Shown: piece after piece, positions 1 through 12,131 of the stretch | Numbering within the stretch: the first letter of the stretch is position 1 | How the letters are laid out: each line of letters begins with the position of its first letter | Assembly (NCBI GenBank): GCA_022495995.1 | Contig: JAFEMH010000335.1 | Span: 670,001-734,000 of the forward strand | DNA: 64,000 nucleotides | Reading direction: 5' to 3' | Source of the DNA: Adenophora triphylla var. japonica | Taxonomy: Eukaryota > Streptophyta > Magnoliopsida > Asterales > Campanulaceae | Notes under the pieces: generated by a model | The model's input: only the letters and a program-made list of their open reading frames with translations | Database searches by the model: none | What the model was told of the DNA's origin: nothing | Position numbers and translations under genes: made by a program

Positions 1-127
1 AAAATAATGAAGAGAGAGAATGAGTGGAGGAAATAGTAAAGATTCCTTTGCCAAAAAAGGAAAGTGGAAGCTATTAACGGGACACCCAAAATGGCAAAAT
101 GGGAAGCTACTATTGGGACGGAGGGAG
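1..127. mobile_element. Stowaway-like MITE, right part, cut by window edge
   Basis: The stretch ends in GGGACGGAGGGAG followed by TA, the usual Stowaway terminus and target. It is nearly identical to the right arm of the MITE at 2887-12999, so both belong to one family. The left end lies outside the window. It interrupts the first TRIM-type LTR that begins just after it. Confidence 0.75.
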
Positions 128-440
128 TATAGATTATCGGCCACTTCACTTAGTACCAATTGATTTTAAGGTGAAATCTCAAACTTTATCATGTTATCAG
201 AGGTGTCTCTTTACACGTGAACGCCCAATGACCCACAATTAACCTCCACGTCACCCATGATAACCCGACCAACCAGTTCACGTTTTAAGCCTTTGGCAAA
301 AGTCTGACTACACGTGAGGGGGCGTATAAGAGAACATTATTTCACAACGGAAATAAACAAGACTTGTGTATAACATATAAGGATCCCGGGTTACTCCCCT
401 TAACACCAATTGACTTTAAGGTGGATCCTAATACTTTAAA

Positions 441-1035
441 GAGTAGTCTCCTGAGAAACGCGTTTCTCCATAAGTTATGGAGAAACGCGTTTTTCCAAAA
501 CTTCTGGATATCAGTCTCAAAGGTTCTGGATATCCAGAACCCTTTGATCATGATATCCAGAAGTTATGTTAGAATGAGACCAACACATACCAACTTTCTG
601 GTCATGGCCTTCACTTGTTTCTGGATATACTTTTAACTGTTTTTTGGATATACTTTTCACTGGTTTCTGGATATAGATTTGGGGTATGTGTTGGTCCCAT
701 TCTAACATAACTTCTGGATATCCTTTCAAAAGGTTCTGGATATCATGAACAAAGGGTTCTGGATATCCAGAACCTTTGAGACTGATATCCAGAAGTAACC
801 ATGGGCCAAGGTCATGGCCAATACAAAATTTCTGGATATCCTTTCAAAAGGTTCTGGATATCATGAACAAAGGGTTCTGGATATCCAGAACCTTTGAGAC
901 TGATATCCAGAAGTAACCATGGGCCAAGGTCATGGCCAATACAAAATTTCTGGATATCCTTTCAAAAGTTTCTGGATACCCGTAACCCATTTCTCCATAA
1001 CTTATGGAGAAACGCGTTTCTCCCTAGATTTTGGC
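441..1035. mobile_element. Fold-back / MULE-like non-autonomous element
   Basis: A 9-bp direct repeat TACTTTAAA flanks the element (432-440 and 1036-1044). Both ends carry the inverted motif GGAGAAACGCGTTTCTCC together with a CTCCATAA..TTATGGAG palindrome. The interior is built from TATCCAGA/TCTGGATA hairpins, and 545-600 is the reverse complement of about 680-722. No coding sequence is seen. A 9-bp duplication fits Mutator-like elements, but the terminal repeats are too palindromic to assign a superfamily firmly. Confidence 0.65.
715..1000. repeat. 118-bp tandem repeat inside the fold-back element
   Basis: The phrase TCCTTTCAAAAGG recurs at 721 and 839, and a diverged copy starts at 957, giving a period of 118 bp. 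Each unit contains CTGGATATCC and its inverse, so single strands could form several hairpins. The second copy is nearly exact and the third is partial. Confidence 0.8.
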
Positions 1036-1739
1036 TACTTTAAAATGGTATCAGAGCAAATCCATTACACATGCAGAACCAACGGCTCACGATGTTGCTC
1101 CGTGCCACCCGATTAATAAGTTTACGTTTTAAGCCTTTGATAAATCCTGGCTACACGTGAGGGGGCGTATTAATTAGAGATATTATCACAAATCGGGAAT
1201 TCATAAGCCTTACCTATAATATATAGAGATCCTGGGCCAATCCCATAAATATCAATTGATTTTAAGGTGAAATCTCAAACTTTATCATGGTATTAGAGCT
1301 GGCTATTTACACGTTAAGGCCCAACGACCCACGATAAACCTCTGCTCCACCCATGACAACTCGACCAACTAGTATACGTCATAAGCCCCTGGCAAAAACC
1401 CGGCTACACGTGAGGGGGCGTGTAAGAGAACATTATCCCATACCGGAAATAAACGATACTTGTTTATAACATATCAAGATCATGGGTTACTGCCCTAAAC
1501 ATCAATTGGTTTTAAGGAAAAACTAAGACTTTAAGAAGGTATCAGATCAAGTCCATTACACATGCAGGCCCAACGGCTCACGATGTTGCTCCGCGCCACC
1601 CGATTAATAAGTCTACGTTGTAAGCGTTTGATAAAGTCCGGATATACGTGAGGGGGCGTGTTAGAGATATTATCGCCAGGACCGGCCAAGGGGTGGGTCA
1701 GAATGGGCGATCGCCCAGGGCCCACGCCAGCTAGGGGCA

Positions 1740-2884
1740 CAAATTTTATGTCCAATTTATTGTATAGCACATGTATTTTTTACTAATATAAAATATTAGT
1801 GCAAAATAATTTAATAAGTAATGTGTTGATTTGATTGTAAATGGGCAATAACTAAATAGCTAAATAGGAGATAAGTTTGAGCTCGAATAATTGAAGCCCC
1901 AATTCTAAGTTATCTTTACAAGTCTTATAAATTTATTTTTATTTGTATTTTATCTCTAAACAATAAAATTAAATTTTAAGTATTCGTGTTATTCTATGTA
2001 TAATATTTACTCACTCTATCTCATAACATACTGTATAATATACAGTAAATAGTAGAGTATGTGTTGTAAGTATGAAAAGTAATGTAGTAAAGAAAAGTTG
2101 GGTAGTAAATACTAATTGGATTGTTATTGTGAGTGTGACAAGTAAGTCTCATTGAATAAATAATTACTATCAAGTTATCATTTTTAAATTATAACAATTG
2201 TTACGAGAAATCAAAAAGAGAAAGAAGTAACAATTATTATGAAACGGTGAGTATGTTTATAAGGTTCAAAATCTTAAGATCTAATATATTTAATTTGAAT
2301 CATAATTTTATTTATATGTAATTCATAGAAAATCATAATTTTTTTAATCTATTTATAAATTTTTTTCTTCTATTTATAGATTATTGATTATGGTTTTATA
2401 ACCTTGCATTTGTTGTTATCTACAATCCAATCCAATCCAATCCAATCCAATCCAATCCAATGAATTTATATTATATTTATCTATAAATTTATTAATTATA
2501 AGTTTAAATTTTAGTTTTACATAGCATCTCTCTTGGTTTTTCTTTCACTGGATCAAATGAAATAAATAAAATTATCATTCATAATATGTGTTTATTGTTT
2601 TCATTTGTTTATAGTACTTCTTTTTTAATTTCATTTTGCGTAATCAGTAAATTTTTTTCAAATTTGAAGAATTAAAGTAATTTTTCTAAAATTCCATTGT
2701 AGTAATTTTTTTAATCTATAACATTACCATATCAATTATAGTTTTTTTCATATTTAATTTACACACATATTCTCAATTTGTAAATGTTAGTTTAATTTTT
2801 TTCTTATTGATTAAAACGAGAAAAAAATATAACGAATAATTAAATAGAATAAAGTTATAAAAATTTGAACAACTAATAACCATA
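1740..2884. other. AT-rich hAT interior without genes
   Basis: This stretch is strongly AT-rich and holds no credible coding sequence on either strand. The only structure seen is a pentanucleotide AATCC run at about 2426-2461. Confidence 0.6.
2426..2461. repeat. (AATCC)n microsatellite
   Basis: About seven perfect tandem copies of AATCC lie within AT-rich hAT DNA. Confidence 0.95.
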
Positions 2885-2908
2885 TACTCCCTCCGTCCCA
2901 ATAGTAGC

Positions 2909-3514
2909 TGTTTTGGTAGAAAAAACAATAGAGTAGAATCTTAACTATGTTTAGTGTGTGGATTGAATAATAAGGAGGGAACTATGGAATTCGATTATAT
3001 GGAACAAGAAAATGAAAAACGAGAGAATGACAACGCGATTTGTTAACGAGGAAAACCTTGGAGGTGATAACCTCTTTGGAAAAAACCCCGGGAGTTAGGT
3101 CTCCAACCTTAAAGGTTCCACTATAATGATCACAATTACAACTTCGGAAGATAATGGAGAGGATTACAAGAATTTGTGTGTAAAGTGTGTGCGTATGAGC
3201 ATGAGTGTCATTTTCCGTCTCCATTTCTCCTTAAATACAAGTAACTACGAAAGAGTCAAATATGGTTCCTACAATCTCGGCATTGTGGTTTATCTTTTCA
3301 ACCTCCGTGAGACCAAGTCGCCCTAGCCGTTTGAAGGTCTGTTGAACGTGCTTGAAGGTTGTTTCCGCATTCCTCTCTCAATTACTGAAAAATAAGAATA
3401 ATAATATTAGGAAATATTGGACAAGTAAATATTTAAAACAATACTTACATGTGTAATGACATCTCGTTATGCAGATCAATCAAGATGTCGTCATGTCAAA
3501 AAATGCCCACAACA
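2909..3514 (-). repeat. LTR of retrotransposon A (3' LTR in element orientation)
   Basis: It begins TGTTTTGG and ends CACAACA on the plus strand, the canonical TG..CA. It is almost identical to 12132-12738. Short open frames inside it (for example 2982-3224) are duplicated in both LTRs and are not genes. Confidence 0.92.
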
Positions 3515-3535
3515 ATTTGTCCCCAAAAACATTTG
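3515..3535 (-). other. Polypurine tract of retrotransposon A
   Basis: On the minus strand the sequence TTTTTGGGGACAAAT abuts the 3' LTR. This purine-rich G-run is the expected plus-strand priming site. Confidence 0.6.
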
Positions 3536-3828
3536 ACTATGTAGGCAAATCGAAGAGGCAAAATGTTTTTCCTTTTGAATTAATGACCCAACCGTTACTC
3601 GCCCGATGGGACGTTCTTGGGAGACGTGGCGATGAAATGAACGGTTGGGGAGAGAGTTAATTTTGAAAAGGGATTCTTTTTTCCTTTTTATTAACCGCTT
3701 GAGAAAACTTATCTTCTCAAATCTTCTTTTCACCTCCTTTGGCCCACGGCGCCGTTCGCTTTCAAGGTAAAATCACTCCATCTCTGACCTTCTTCCTTTG
3801 TTTATTCTTCTCTTTTTGCTTTGTCAAC

Positions 3829-5464
3829 CATGGGTAAAACCAGGATGTCTCGCTTCCAAACCCAAGAAAGCGTCATCCCCACAAGGTCCCGTAGAGATTA
3901 ATCTCGACGACTTTGTTTGCGCAAATCTTCTCACTAAACCTGTCAAGAAACTTGTTTGTTTAATGATTCTCAAATAGAGACCATAAAACAACAATGTTGT
4001 TTCCCAAGTGGTGTAATTTTTCATCCTTTTTCCATAAAACTTAGGTCCACCATGTTTCTCCCAAATGGATCGCTTCTTCGAATATCCCTTCTTGCTAGGG
4101 TTTAGCTACCCTTTCCCACGGTTGGTTACCGAGTTCTTTCTAAAAACTCAACCGGCTTATGCTCAACTTATGCCAATGGCTTGGCGAGTATTTGCTTTTG
4201 TTCTTAAAGTAAACCGAGAAAACGGACTAGACTTAGGGCTCCCCGAAATTGCCCATTCCTATGATCTTCAACTTTTTGGTTCCAAACGGTACCTATTTAG
4301 AAAGAAGTCGGTAGAAATCCTTTGATGAGCAAAGACATCCTCCAAGGATAGGGGATGGAAGAATAGGTTTTTCTTTGTTGATAGGACGTCAATCTAAGCT
4401 GAGAAGGATGAGATGTCGAAGCAATGGAACCAGGGAGGTACTTAAATTCTTACTCTTGTGATTTCCGTTCTTGAGACAAACCGAATTGTAATTGTTTTTG
4501 CTTTCATGTAGATATTGATTGGGGAGAGTTATTTCCGCCGCAAAAGATACTTTAGCAAAAATCGAAGAGTTTTTCAATCTCCCTCTCGATAAGAGATCTC
4601 CCAAAGGTTTGCCGGAAGTTTCGTCGACCGTCCTGCAGGATATAAAGGCTTCAACTTCGTAATAATGTCTACCGGTAAGCTTGGCATCCTGTTACCTTTG
4701 ATAACTGTCATTAATTTGATGTGTTATTTGTTATTGACAATATCTCTATGTCCATGCAGCCTCCAAACCGATAGCTTCGTGGTCTCGACTTTGATCCGGG
4801 AGGATATCGAGGCCTTGCTTTCTCGAGCCCATTGTCAAGACTGAAAAGAAACCTCCACCCGCTCCTAAGAAGAGTCCTATTCTTGATGAAAGCGCTGGAT
4901 TGGTTCTAGGGTGAGGAAAAGAAAAGCTCAAGCACAAGAGGAAGTGATCGAGGTTGGAGACTCTTTTGATGGACTGTCACGGGGAGTTCAAGAAGAGATT
5001 TATGAGCCTGGCATCCGGTGAGACATCATTAATTGAATATTTAATAGTTTCAAAGGTTGTGATAACTTTTAGTAATATCAGGATGTTATTTTTCAGACCG
5101 TAGGATACGTGGAGGAGTTGGCAAAAGAAGTTGAATTGGTGAAGAAGAAATCCAAAGCGGATATTGCTTTGGTCAAGAAGGAGAAGTTGGTATCTCGATA
5201 ATAAAGTGAAGGAATGTGAGAAGATAATAGAGCAACTAAGCAAATCGCTGGGAGAACAAGAGCAGATAGCTAAGGACTTGTTGAATAGTTTGGCGAAAAG
5301 TGAAGATTGATCACAACAAGGAGATAGCAGAGGTGAGGAATTCTTGTAAACCGGCTGCAGTGAAGACTGTTTCTCAATGCAAGGTGAAAATGATGAAGGA
5401 ATACCAAGAAGGAAAGGCCGGTGCCTGGGATATTCACAGGAATGTGCCTATCTATCCAAGTTAA
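3829..5464 (+). pseudogene. Antisense gene in retrotransposon A: gypsy-type 'Transposase_28'-like protein with coiled coil, decayed
   Basis: This plus-strand gene runs opposite to gag-pol in the 3' region. An N-terminal stretch contains PVEINLDDF. The frame from 4065 has the YPFPRLVTEFFL...MPMAWRVFAFVL pattern, and GWKNRFFFV follows at about 4350. These resemble the 'putative gypsy type transposon' family seen in antisense in Tat-lineage elements, which is recalled knowledge and unverified. Three intron-like gaps have good borders: 4438-4511, 4675-4759 and 5018-5096. The last part (5097-5464) is rich in Lys and Glu in a heptad-like pattern, suggesting a coiled coil, but it needs two frameshifts. 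No function is known to me. Confidence 0.55.
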
Positions 5465-6415
5465 CAGTGAGGTGGGGGATGAGGGCGAGGTGTCATCAAG
5501 TCCATATGAAACAATTGTCCAGATGCACCAACAGTTGGAGAAGTGACACCCGGTACAACACTGCCGCGAAGCCACCTAAACAAAAAAGAAGGTAAAAACA
5601 ATTTGGTTCTTTGGTATTTTGTTGATGATTACCGGGGCGGAGTCCCTTAAGACAATTTTTATTTTGGTTTGGTTTGTAATAGGTCCTTAAGGGCCAAAGA
5701 CAATCTTTTTTAAGTGTTGGGTTGGTTCAACACTTTCGCACTTTTACTTTGGTGGTTTGGATACATTATGGTTATTTTAGTTTAGTTATGGTCTAATGGT
5801 TTTCAAGCACGTCAAGGCTTGTTTTTTTTTGGATAATTTTTCGTATGTTTTTCACATATGGTGACATGATAGTATGTCGAATAATAGGTATTTAGGATGA
5901 CATGTAGATGTCATAAACCGTAGATACTTAGATGACACGTATATGCCATAAACCGTAGATACTTAGATGACACGAATATGCCATAACCATAAGAATAATG
6001 CTTAAGATCAATCATCTAACTGAGTGGGAATGGGTAAGCTATATGAGTTTACCCATATAGGCCCACCCCACACCTCAATTAGTGAGATAACTTGCGCTCA
6101 GTGCGAAGGTGTGGTAACCTAACTTCTTTAGAAAGAGGTAATTAACTCTTTAAACCTTAGAAGGGATTGTGTACCTTTACTTGAGAAAAGATGGCCAGTC
6201 TCTAACGGAGGAGGAATCGCTGTTCTTTGCATGCTTTCGATATGTCCCCATGTAAATGTGTCAATACCTCATAAGATAGAAACACGTTAAAATCGGACGC
6301 CAACTAAGGTTGACGTCTCTCACAAAGCATGTTAGAGACATCTTATCATGTAAATAATTAAAAAGATACATAGGAGAAAAGAATTAAAATACGATTCATA
6401 CCTGGAAAGATGAGT
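5465..6415. other. Non-coding 3' region of retrotransposon A
   Basis: No gene is seen between the end of the antisense gene and the integrase C-terminus. A 35-bp tandem repeat (GATGACAYGTAKATG...) occurs about 2.8 times at 5896-5992. Confidence 0.6.
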
Positions 6416-6419
6416 TCAT

Positions 6420-7560
6420 GGGAAGTCATATTTAAATGTAATACCTTTTGAGATGAATGGCGTTCCAACTTCGGGGTATCATTTGGCCATCCAAGGTTGC
6501 AAGGCGATATGCTCCTTTTCCGGCTTGTGCATCTATCAAGTAGGGTCCCTCCCATTTTGGGGCGAGCTTGCACCGCATTGGACTCCTTGGTATTTTGGAA
6601 TGCCTTTCGTAGGACTAAGTCTCCTACTTGAAACCTTCGACCCCGACGTTTTTATTGTATGATCGGGCTACCCTTTGCCGATATGCCGCCATGCGAACTT
6701 TGGCCATATCCCTTAGCTCGTCCACGTATCCAGGGAATGTATCAAGATGTCTTTATTATTTTCGATGTCGCCAAGTCAGTATCTTGCCGTAGGTACAAGG
6801 ACTTCTCGCCGGAATAATGTATTCGATTCCTAAATACAAGTGAATAGGGGTTTGACCAAGAGCATTCTTAGATGTCGTCCTGTCGGCCCCCATAGGACCA
6901 TTGGTAATTCTTCCGCCCAACGTCCTTTTTTCTCGGTTTAGTCTCTTTTAAGTTGCTGATTATTATTTTGTTGCTAGACTCGCCCGTCCATTGGCTTCGA
7001 GGGTGAACGAGCGAAGACGTTACCATCTTAACACCCCAAGCCGTCAAGAAATCTTGGGTCCTGCTTGCCGATGAACCGAGAGCCGTTGTCACAAATTATT
7101 TCTGATGGAATTCCAAATCGGCTAAATATGTTCCTTTTGATAAAAGATATTACTTCTTTATCACGAACTTGCACATATGCCTCAGCCTCTACCCACTTAG
7201 AAAAGTAGTCCGTCATGGCCAAAAGAAATACTCGTCCCCGGTGCTCGGGGAAGTTTTCCTACAATGTCCATTCCCCAAACCATAAACGGCCAAGGTGACA
7301 GGATAGGATGTAGCAATTCGGGCCGTGCAGATGTCCCCATGTCGCCGACAGGAATCGCATTTCTTTGCGTAGTCAATGGCGTCTTTTCTCATTGTGGGCC
7401 AGAAATAGCCCAACCTTAGAGCTTTAGTCATGTAAACTTCTGCCCCGGTATGATTTCCACAATCTCCTTCATGCAGCTCCTTGAGAACTCTGATGGGCTC
7501 TATCTCAGCTTCTAGACACCTTAAGTAGTGACCTCAGCAGATTTTCTAAACAAGAGATTA
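6420..7560 (-). pseudogene. Integrase region of retrotransposon A
   Basis: Reading leftward, an HHCC zinc-binding stretch appears first (HEGDCGNH ... CDSC, about 7480-7330). The DDE core follows, with MAMTDYFSKWVEAE near 7215 and ICDNGSRF near 7105, so both visible catalytic Asp residues are kept. A C-terminal segment ending in AYRLATLDG and IHLKRYY lies at about 6540-6430. Frames change several times (around 7215, 7030 and 6870), so a full protein cannot be made from this copy. Confidence 0.8.
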
Positions 7561-7689
7561 TCAATAAGTACATATTTAGATACTCTTACCCCGAAGGCTC
7601 TCGCATTCTTCTCTCAATCGGGATCGTATCATCTAAGAGATACTGATAATAGGGGCCGTCCAAGAGGTTGGATGCAGAGAGGAAGGTAT

Positions 7690-8231
7690 GTCAACATCTA
7701 GGACGAACATCTCGAGATTGTCAATCAGGATGTCAACATGCACGATTGGGATATTGGTTTGTGAGAAGCTTTTGAAGGCCGAACCCAAATTTGCCAAAGC
7801 ATCGCCTTGAGAATTTTCTTCTCGCGGATTTGTTCCAAGGAAAATGTTTTGAATTTGGCCGAAATAATTTTTACAATTTCCAAATATGTCGTCATTTTAG
7901 CATTTTTCGCGACGTAGGACCCATTGTATTGATTAACAATTAGTAATGAATCCATGAACACCCGGATATGCTTGACATCTAAGTCTTGGGCTGTTAAACC
8001 CGCGATAAGTGCCTCGTACTCGCTTCATTGTTGGTAGCCTTGAAGCCGCAATCGATAGATTGTGGTATTATGTCCCCTCGCGGCGATTTTAGTACAACTC
8101 CAAGACCTCGTACCTCTCATGTTGGAAGCACCGTCCGTGTAGAGAGTCCAAATTTTTAGAATGTCATCATCTTGAAGTTGCCGTACTTCCAATTCCACCT
8201 CTTGTTGTAGGGTTGGACCGAAATCGCCCAC
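7690..8231 (-). pseudogene. Archaeal-type RNase H (second RNase H) of retrotransposon A
   Basis: The stretch WTLYTDGASN near 8150 is the first catalytic-Asp motif of the additional RNase H found in Tat-type gypsy elements. It is followed by an EYEALIAGL-like helix at about 8010 and a FMDSLLIVNQ strand at about 7950. Frame breaks separate these blocks. The presence of this domain after the ordinary RNase H is the main reason for the lineage call. Confidence 0.75.
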
Positions 8232-8239
8232 AAAATCGC

Positions 8240-9543
8240 CAGGGCTTGAGATTTTATCATGCTTCTAGGCTCGTACTTGATGTCGTATGTGCTTAACTGT
8301 ACATGCACCATTTCGCCATTCGACCCGACATCTCTCGGTTTTCTCATGACATTCTTAATAGGATAGTTAGTGCGTACAATAATAGTATGTGTTTCCAAAA
8401 TAGTGCCTTAATTTAATGTGGCGGCTTATCAAAGCTAAAATTAATTTTTGTAAATGAGAATACCTGGTCTCAAAGATCTAAGAGTGTCTTACTTATATAG
8501 TAGATGGGTTGCCGATTGCCATCTCGTTCTACGTTATCAAGATCGCACTTACAGCGCGCCTTCGGATACATCGCTAGGTAGATGTAAAGATGTTCTTCTA
8601 TCTCGAGGCTTTGGCCAATAAGGGAGGTGTCGACAAGTAAGTTTTGAGTTCCCGAAAAGCTTTTTCATGTTGGTCCTCCCATTGAAACTTTTTGTTCTTT
8701 CTTAAGATGTCGTAGAAAGGTTTGCATCGGTCCGAGGATTTTGAAATGAATCTAGTGAGTGCGGCAATTTTTCCCGTTAGTCTTTGGACGTCCTTGACAG
8801 ATTGAGGTGATGACAAGCCGAGAATGGCGCGTATTTGTTCCTGGGGCGGCTTCAATGCCTCTTTTAGTGACCATATAGCCCAAAAACTTGCCGGCTTTCA
8901 TTCCGAAGTTGCATTTAGCCGGATTAAGTTTCATATTGAAACAATCCAAGATGTCAAAGGCTTGAGAGAGATTGCTAATGTGGTCCTCGGCCTTCTTAGA
9001 CTTAACAACCATGTCGTCGATGTATACCTCCATTGTGTCCCCAATCCGATCCTTAAACATCTTGTTGACGAGCCTTTGATACGTTGCACCCGCATTTTTT
9101 AGTCCAAAAGGCATGGCAATATAACAATAAATACCCGAGGGGGTTATGAAGGCAAAGTGTCTTCTTGGTCGATGGTTCCATCCGAATTTGTTGAAATCCC
9201 GAGGACGCGTCCATGAATGTGAGGAGTTCGTGACCCGAGGTGGCATCAACTAATGAATCTATGTGCGGCAAAGGGAAAGGATCTTTTGGGCAGTGCCTTA
9301 TTTAAGTCGGTGAAGTCGACGCAAACTCGCCATTTCCCGTTTCTCTTCTCTACCACAACCACATTTGCCAACCATCTTGGATAATCGACCTCTCGTATCA
9401 TGTTGGCTTTGAGTAAGCGCTCTACCTCCTCCTTGATGATCCGATTTCGGTTTCGCAAACTTTCTACGTTTCGGTGCACCGGTTTGAAGCTCGGGATCTA
9501 TGTTAAGTTTGTGAGTGATGACATCTTTGCTAATGCCGGTCAT
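8240..9543 (-). pseudogene. Reverse transcriptase and RNase H of retrotransposon A
   Basis: In order on the minus strand: the finger region with WLANVVVVEKRNGKWR and VCVDFTDLNKA (about 9380-9300); the palm with MPFGLKNAGATYQR; the catalytic motif VYIDDMVVKSKK at about 9030-8990; the connection block with GKIAALTRFISKSSDRC (8855-8598); and the RNase H end with STYDIKYEPR (about 8290). The YIDD form of the YxDD motif is intact. Frameshifts occur near 9480, 9250 and 8750, and the RNase H part is the most eroded. Confidence 0.85.
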
Positions 9544-9796
9544 GTCATCATGTTTCCAAGCGAAACTTTTTATTCTCGCTTCTTAATAGGTTCACAAGCT
9601 TCTCCTCTATATCTCGACGATATGTCGGCTGCCAATAAGTACTTTGATGTCCGGTTGGAAGGATCTAACAATACTTCTTTCACATCATCCTCCCTAGCTT
9701 CCAGACTTCACGTACTTTCTTCGGTAATTGCTATGCTTGTTTTGGAGATGTAGACGCCTTCATTGAAGTTTTGTAACATTCCTTGGCCACCGTTGA

Positions 9797-10246
9797 TCAC
9801 CGGTAAATCTTAGCGACACCCCAAGGTGTTGGAAACTTCACACATTGATGGTAAGTGGAGGGTACGGCCTTCATTCCATGAATCCACGGTCTTCCAAGAA
9901 TTACATTGTAAGATGTTGCGCAATCAATTACACAAAACCGTTCCACGGTGTTGAGGCCCTTTGAGTATATTGGAAGCTTTATCTCCCCACTCGTTTCTTT
10001 GACTTCGCCACCGAAGCCTACCAAAGATCAAGATTTTTTGACAATCTCCGATTCCGGGATGTTCATTTCTTTAAGGGTACCCAACATAATAAGATTGACT
10101 GAGCCGCCCCCATCTACCGTAATACGTCGTATGGTACAGCTTGGCGATCTCGCAAGGAAATGACCAGACTGGCACATGATGGGGTTCCAAGAAGTTATCA
10201 CGATCACTTTCATCAAAGACACCGGGTCTGGGCAAGGTATCGACAT
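9797..10246 (-). pseudogene. Aspartic protease region of retrotransposon A
   Basis: VDGGGSVNLIMLGTL near 10110 corresponds to the DSGSS/DTGAS active-site loop of retroviral-type proteases. YNVILGRPWIHGMKA follows at about 9900, the usual second conserved block. The two blocks are in different frames. The active-site Asp is present. Confidence 0.75.
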
Positions 10247-10389
10247 CCCTGGCCGTCTCTCCGGCTTTTCATCTTTTGACTCCTTAGCATGTCGTTTTGC
10301 GGCGTAATAGGATGTTCCACATATTTCGAGCCTCCACTAATGAAGTTGATCACCTTTGTTGATGTCGGGGAGAAACCGGTCTTTCAAAT

Positions 10390-12108
10390 TTTCATGAGGA
10401 GCTTCAGATTTTCGCCTTTCTTCTTTCTCGGATCCCAACAGCCTCCTTAAGATGTCCTTTCGAGAGCAAGTAATCGATCTCCTTTCTTAATGCGATGCAG
10501 CCTTTCAAGAACATGCCCAAAGTCTTCATGGTAAGCACACCATTTTGATTTGTCACGCCATCCCGTGGTTTTGTCCGCTTTCTTTGGCCATCTCGGCTTT
10601 GTCTCCCAAAGCTGCCCATCAAGCGCAAAAAGTACACACGAAATATCAACCGTAAAAACAATAATCGAAATGTTAGGCACATTATCATTATCTTCATCCT
10701 CACCGTCTATTGAATTAATTTTGCTAGTGTCAATTCTCTGGATAAGGATTGGGACGGTTGTTTCGCGATGGGACGATTCAGCCTTTTCTATCGGGATGGT
10801 CATATGTCGACGTCTTGGATGATGACTTTGATCTTCGCAGCCATCTTCCTCCAGCCTTATGAATCTCAATGCCCCGCTCCCGACTTCCTCCACCCGCATA
10901 CAAGGAGTCATTACCAAATCTTGGTAATATCTGCAATCTTTCTTCAACCCCATTTTGAATGCTTCTCGCCGTCGACATGTCAAGATTGGGAATTTCCAAA
11001 GACCTCTTTATTGAACCGTGGACGTAATCCTTTAGGGTTTCATTAGGCCGCCGAGTTACATTGTAAAGGTCACTTGTCAACCTTTCAAATTGTCGATCGC
11101 GTGAGAATTGGTTATAGAACATGTTGATGAGCCGGGCGTATGAACCAATTGAACCTAGGGGTTGCCTAATCAACCATTTGAGAGCCGGTCCAGATAAGGT
11201 GGATCCAAATCCCCGCATAAGCAAGCCTCCCTAATTGAAGTGGAATATGGATTATGTCCATCTTTTCTTGATAGTGTGCCACGTGCTCCTCCGGGGGTCC
11301 GTGGTGCCGTCGTACAACTTCATAGATGGTACATCAAGCGCTTCGGTATGTCGACATTTGCAATTGCCGGGACAAACCGAGACCGATTGTAGCGCTTTGC
11401 GTTATCGGTTGAATTGGAGGAGTCACACCCGGTACGTTCATTACTAATTCTCCGAGATCCCGCATCCGTTTAGCTAGCGGGTTTCCGCAAAAGGGTCACC
11501 ATAGGAATACGATTGAAATTATTATTATTGAAAAGATTATTAAGCAAACCAGAGTTGTCCGTAGTAGTCGTGATGCTAGCTGGCCGTCTATAAATGGGAT
11601 GAATGGAGTGAATCCCGCAGAAGATGGTGTCAAAGTGGGTGTCCCCTGCAAAGATGTTGACATCATGAAAGATGTCGGCGGAGGAGGATTGCCCATTGGA
11701 ATGAATTCATTCGAAATGTAGATCCTCCGGAGTTGTCAAAGTTGAGAACCCTTGCGCGCAGTGGTGATATGTTTTCAAGCCGAGATGCTATGAGTTGTTG
11801 GTCTTTCTCGCATCTTAATCATGGAATTGGTCAACACCTTCGAATTGTTATCTTGCTGGTCCAACCTTTGATTCAACTCCGGTTAGGATACTCCTGATGT
11901 CAAGATCCGCATTGGAAGAGGTCGCCCTTTTGTGGAGTCTTCGTAGGTTGAGTTGGCCGAGATCCGGTGCGAGGAGGCGGTGGTAACAAGCCGGTTCTAC
12001 CTCCCGATGTGGGAACAACGGTGGGACCTTTGCCGGCGGTGGACACATTGGTGGGTGCGAGACATAGTGAATTCGATTAGGAAATGTTTCAAATAACCGA
12101 TAAACCAC
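10390..12108 (-). pseudogene. Gag of retrotransposon A
   Basis: The capsid-like Retrotrans_gag core is readable: KLYDGTTDP near 11318, then SGPALKWL, INMFYNQFSRDR and RPNETLKDYV (11190-11020). Near the C-terminus, CAYHEDFGHVLEGC resembles the CxxHxxxGHxxxxC pseudo-knuckle common in this group (about 10545-10500). The N-terminal part from 12108 is Pro-rich. At least three frame changes are needed, so I call it a broken gene. Confidence 0.75.
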
Positions 12109-12118
12109 GAGGCCCTAC

Positions 12119-12131
12119 GGTGGCGCCAAAT
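12119..12131 (-). other. Primer binding site of retrotransposon A
   Basis: On the minus strand TTTGGCGCCACC directly follows the 5' LTR. TGGCGCC is a common start of primer binding sites in plant gypsy elements. I have not assigned the tRNA. Confidence 0.6.

Larger units (their letters stand above)
130..1676 (+). repeat. TRIM-like tandem LTR array, left part
   Basis: Short LTR-like units of about 120 bp alternate with internal stretches of 122-133 bp. Visible LTRs are at 130-191 (partial), 325-1045 (split by a fold-back element), 1168-1287, 1421-1536 and 1659-1676 (split by a hAT, resuming at 13149). Each LTR is followed by a primer-binding-like TGGTATCAGAGC (variants at 192, 1046, 1288 and 1537), the site used with initiator Met-tRNA. 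Each internal part ends in a polypurine-like CACGTGAGGGGGCG. Two types alternate: LTRs beginning TTAGAGATATTATC and LTRs beginning TAAGAGAACATTAT, each followed by its own kind of internal stretch. There is no coding capacity. I infer a terminal-repeat retrotransposon in miniature (TRIM) multimer. Confidence 0.75.

Noticed and set aside
715..1000. Regular repeats that could suggest a CRISPR array
   Set aside because: The units are a 118-bp direct tandem repeat without unique spacers, in a plant nuclear context.
2426..2461. Telomere-like repeat
   Set aside because: AATCC is not the plant telomere unit TTTAGGG. It is a short simple repeat.
2982..3224. 80-codon minus-strand frame repeated at 12205-12447
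   Set aside because: The two copies are the same part of two LTRs. The frame is not a known protein.
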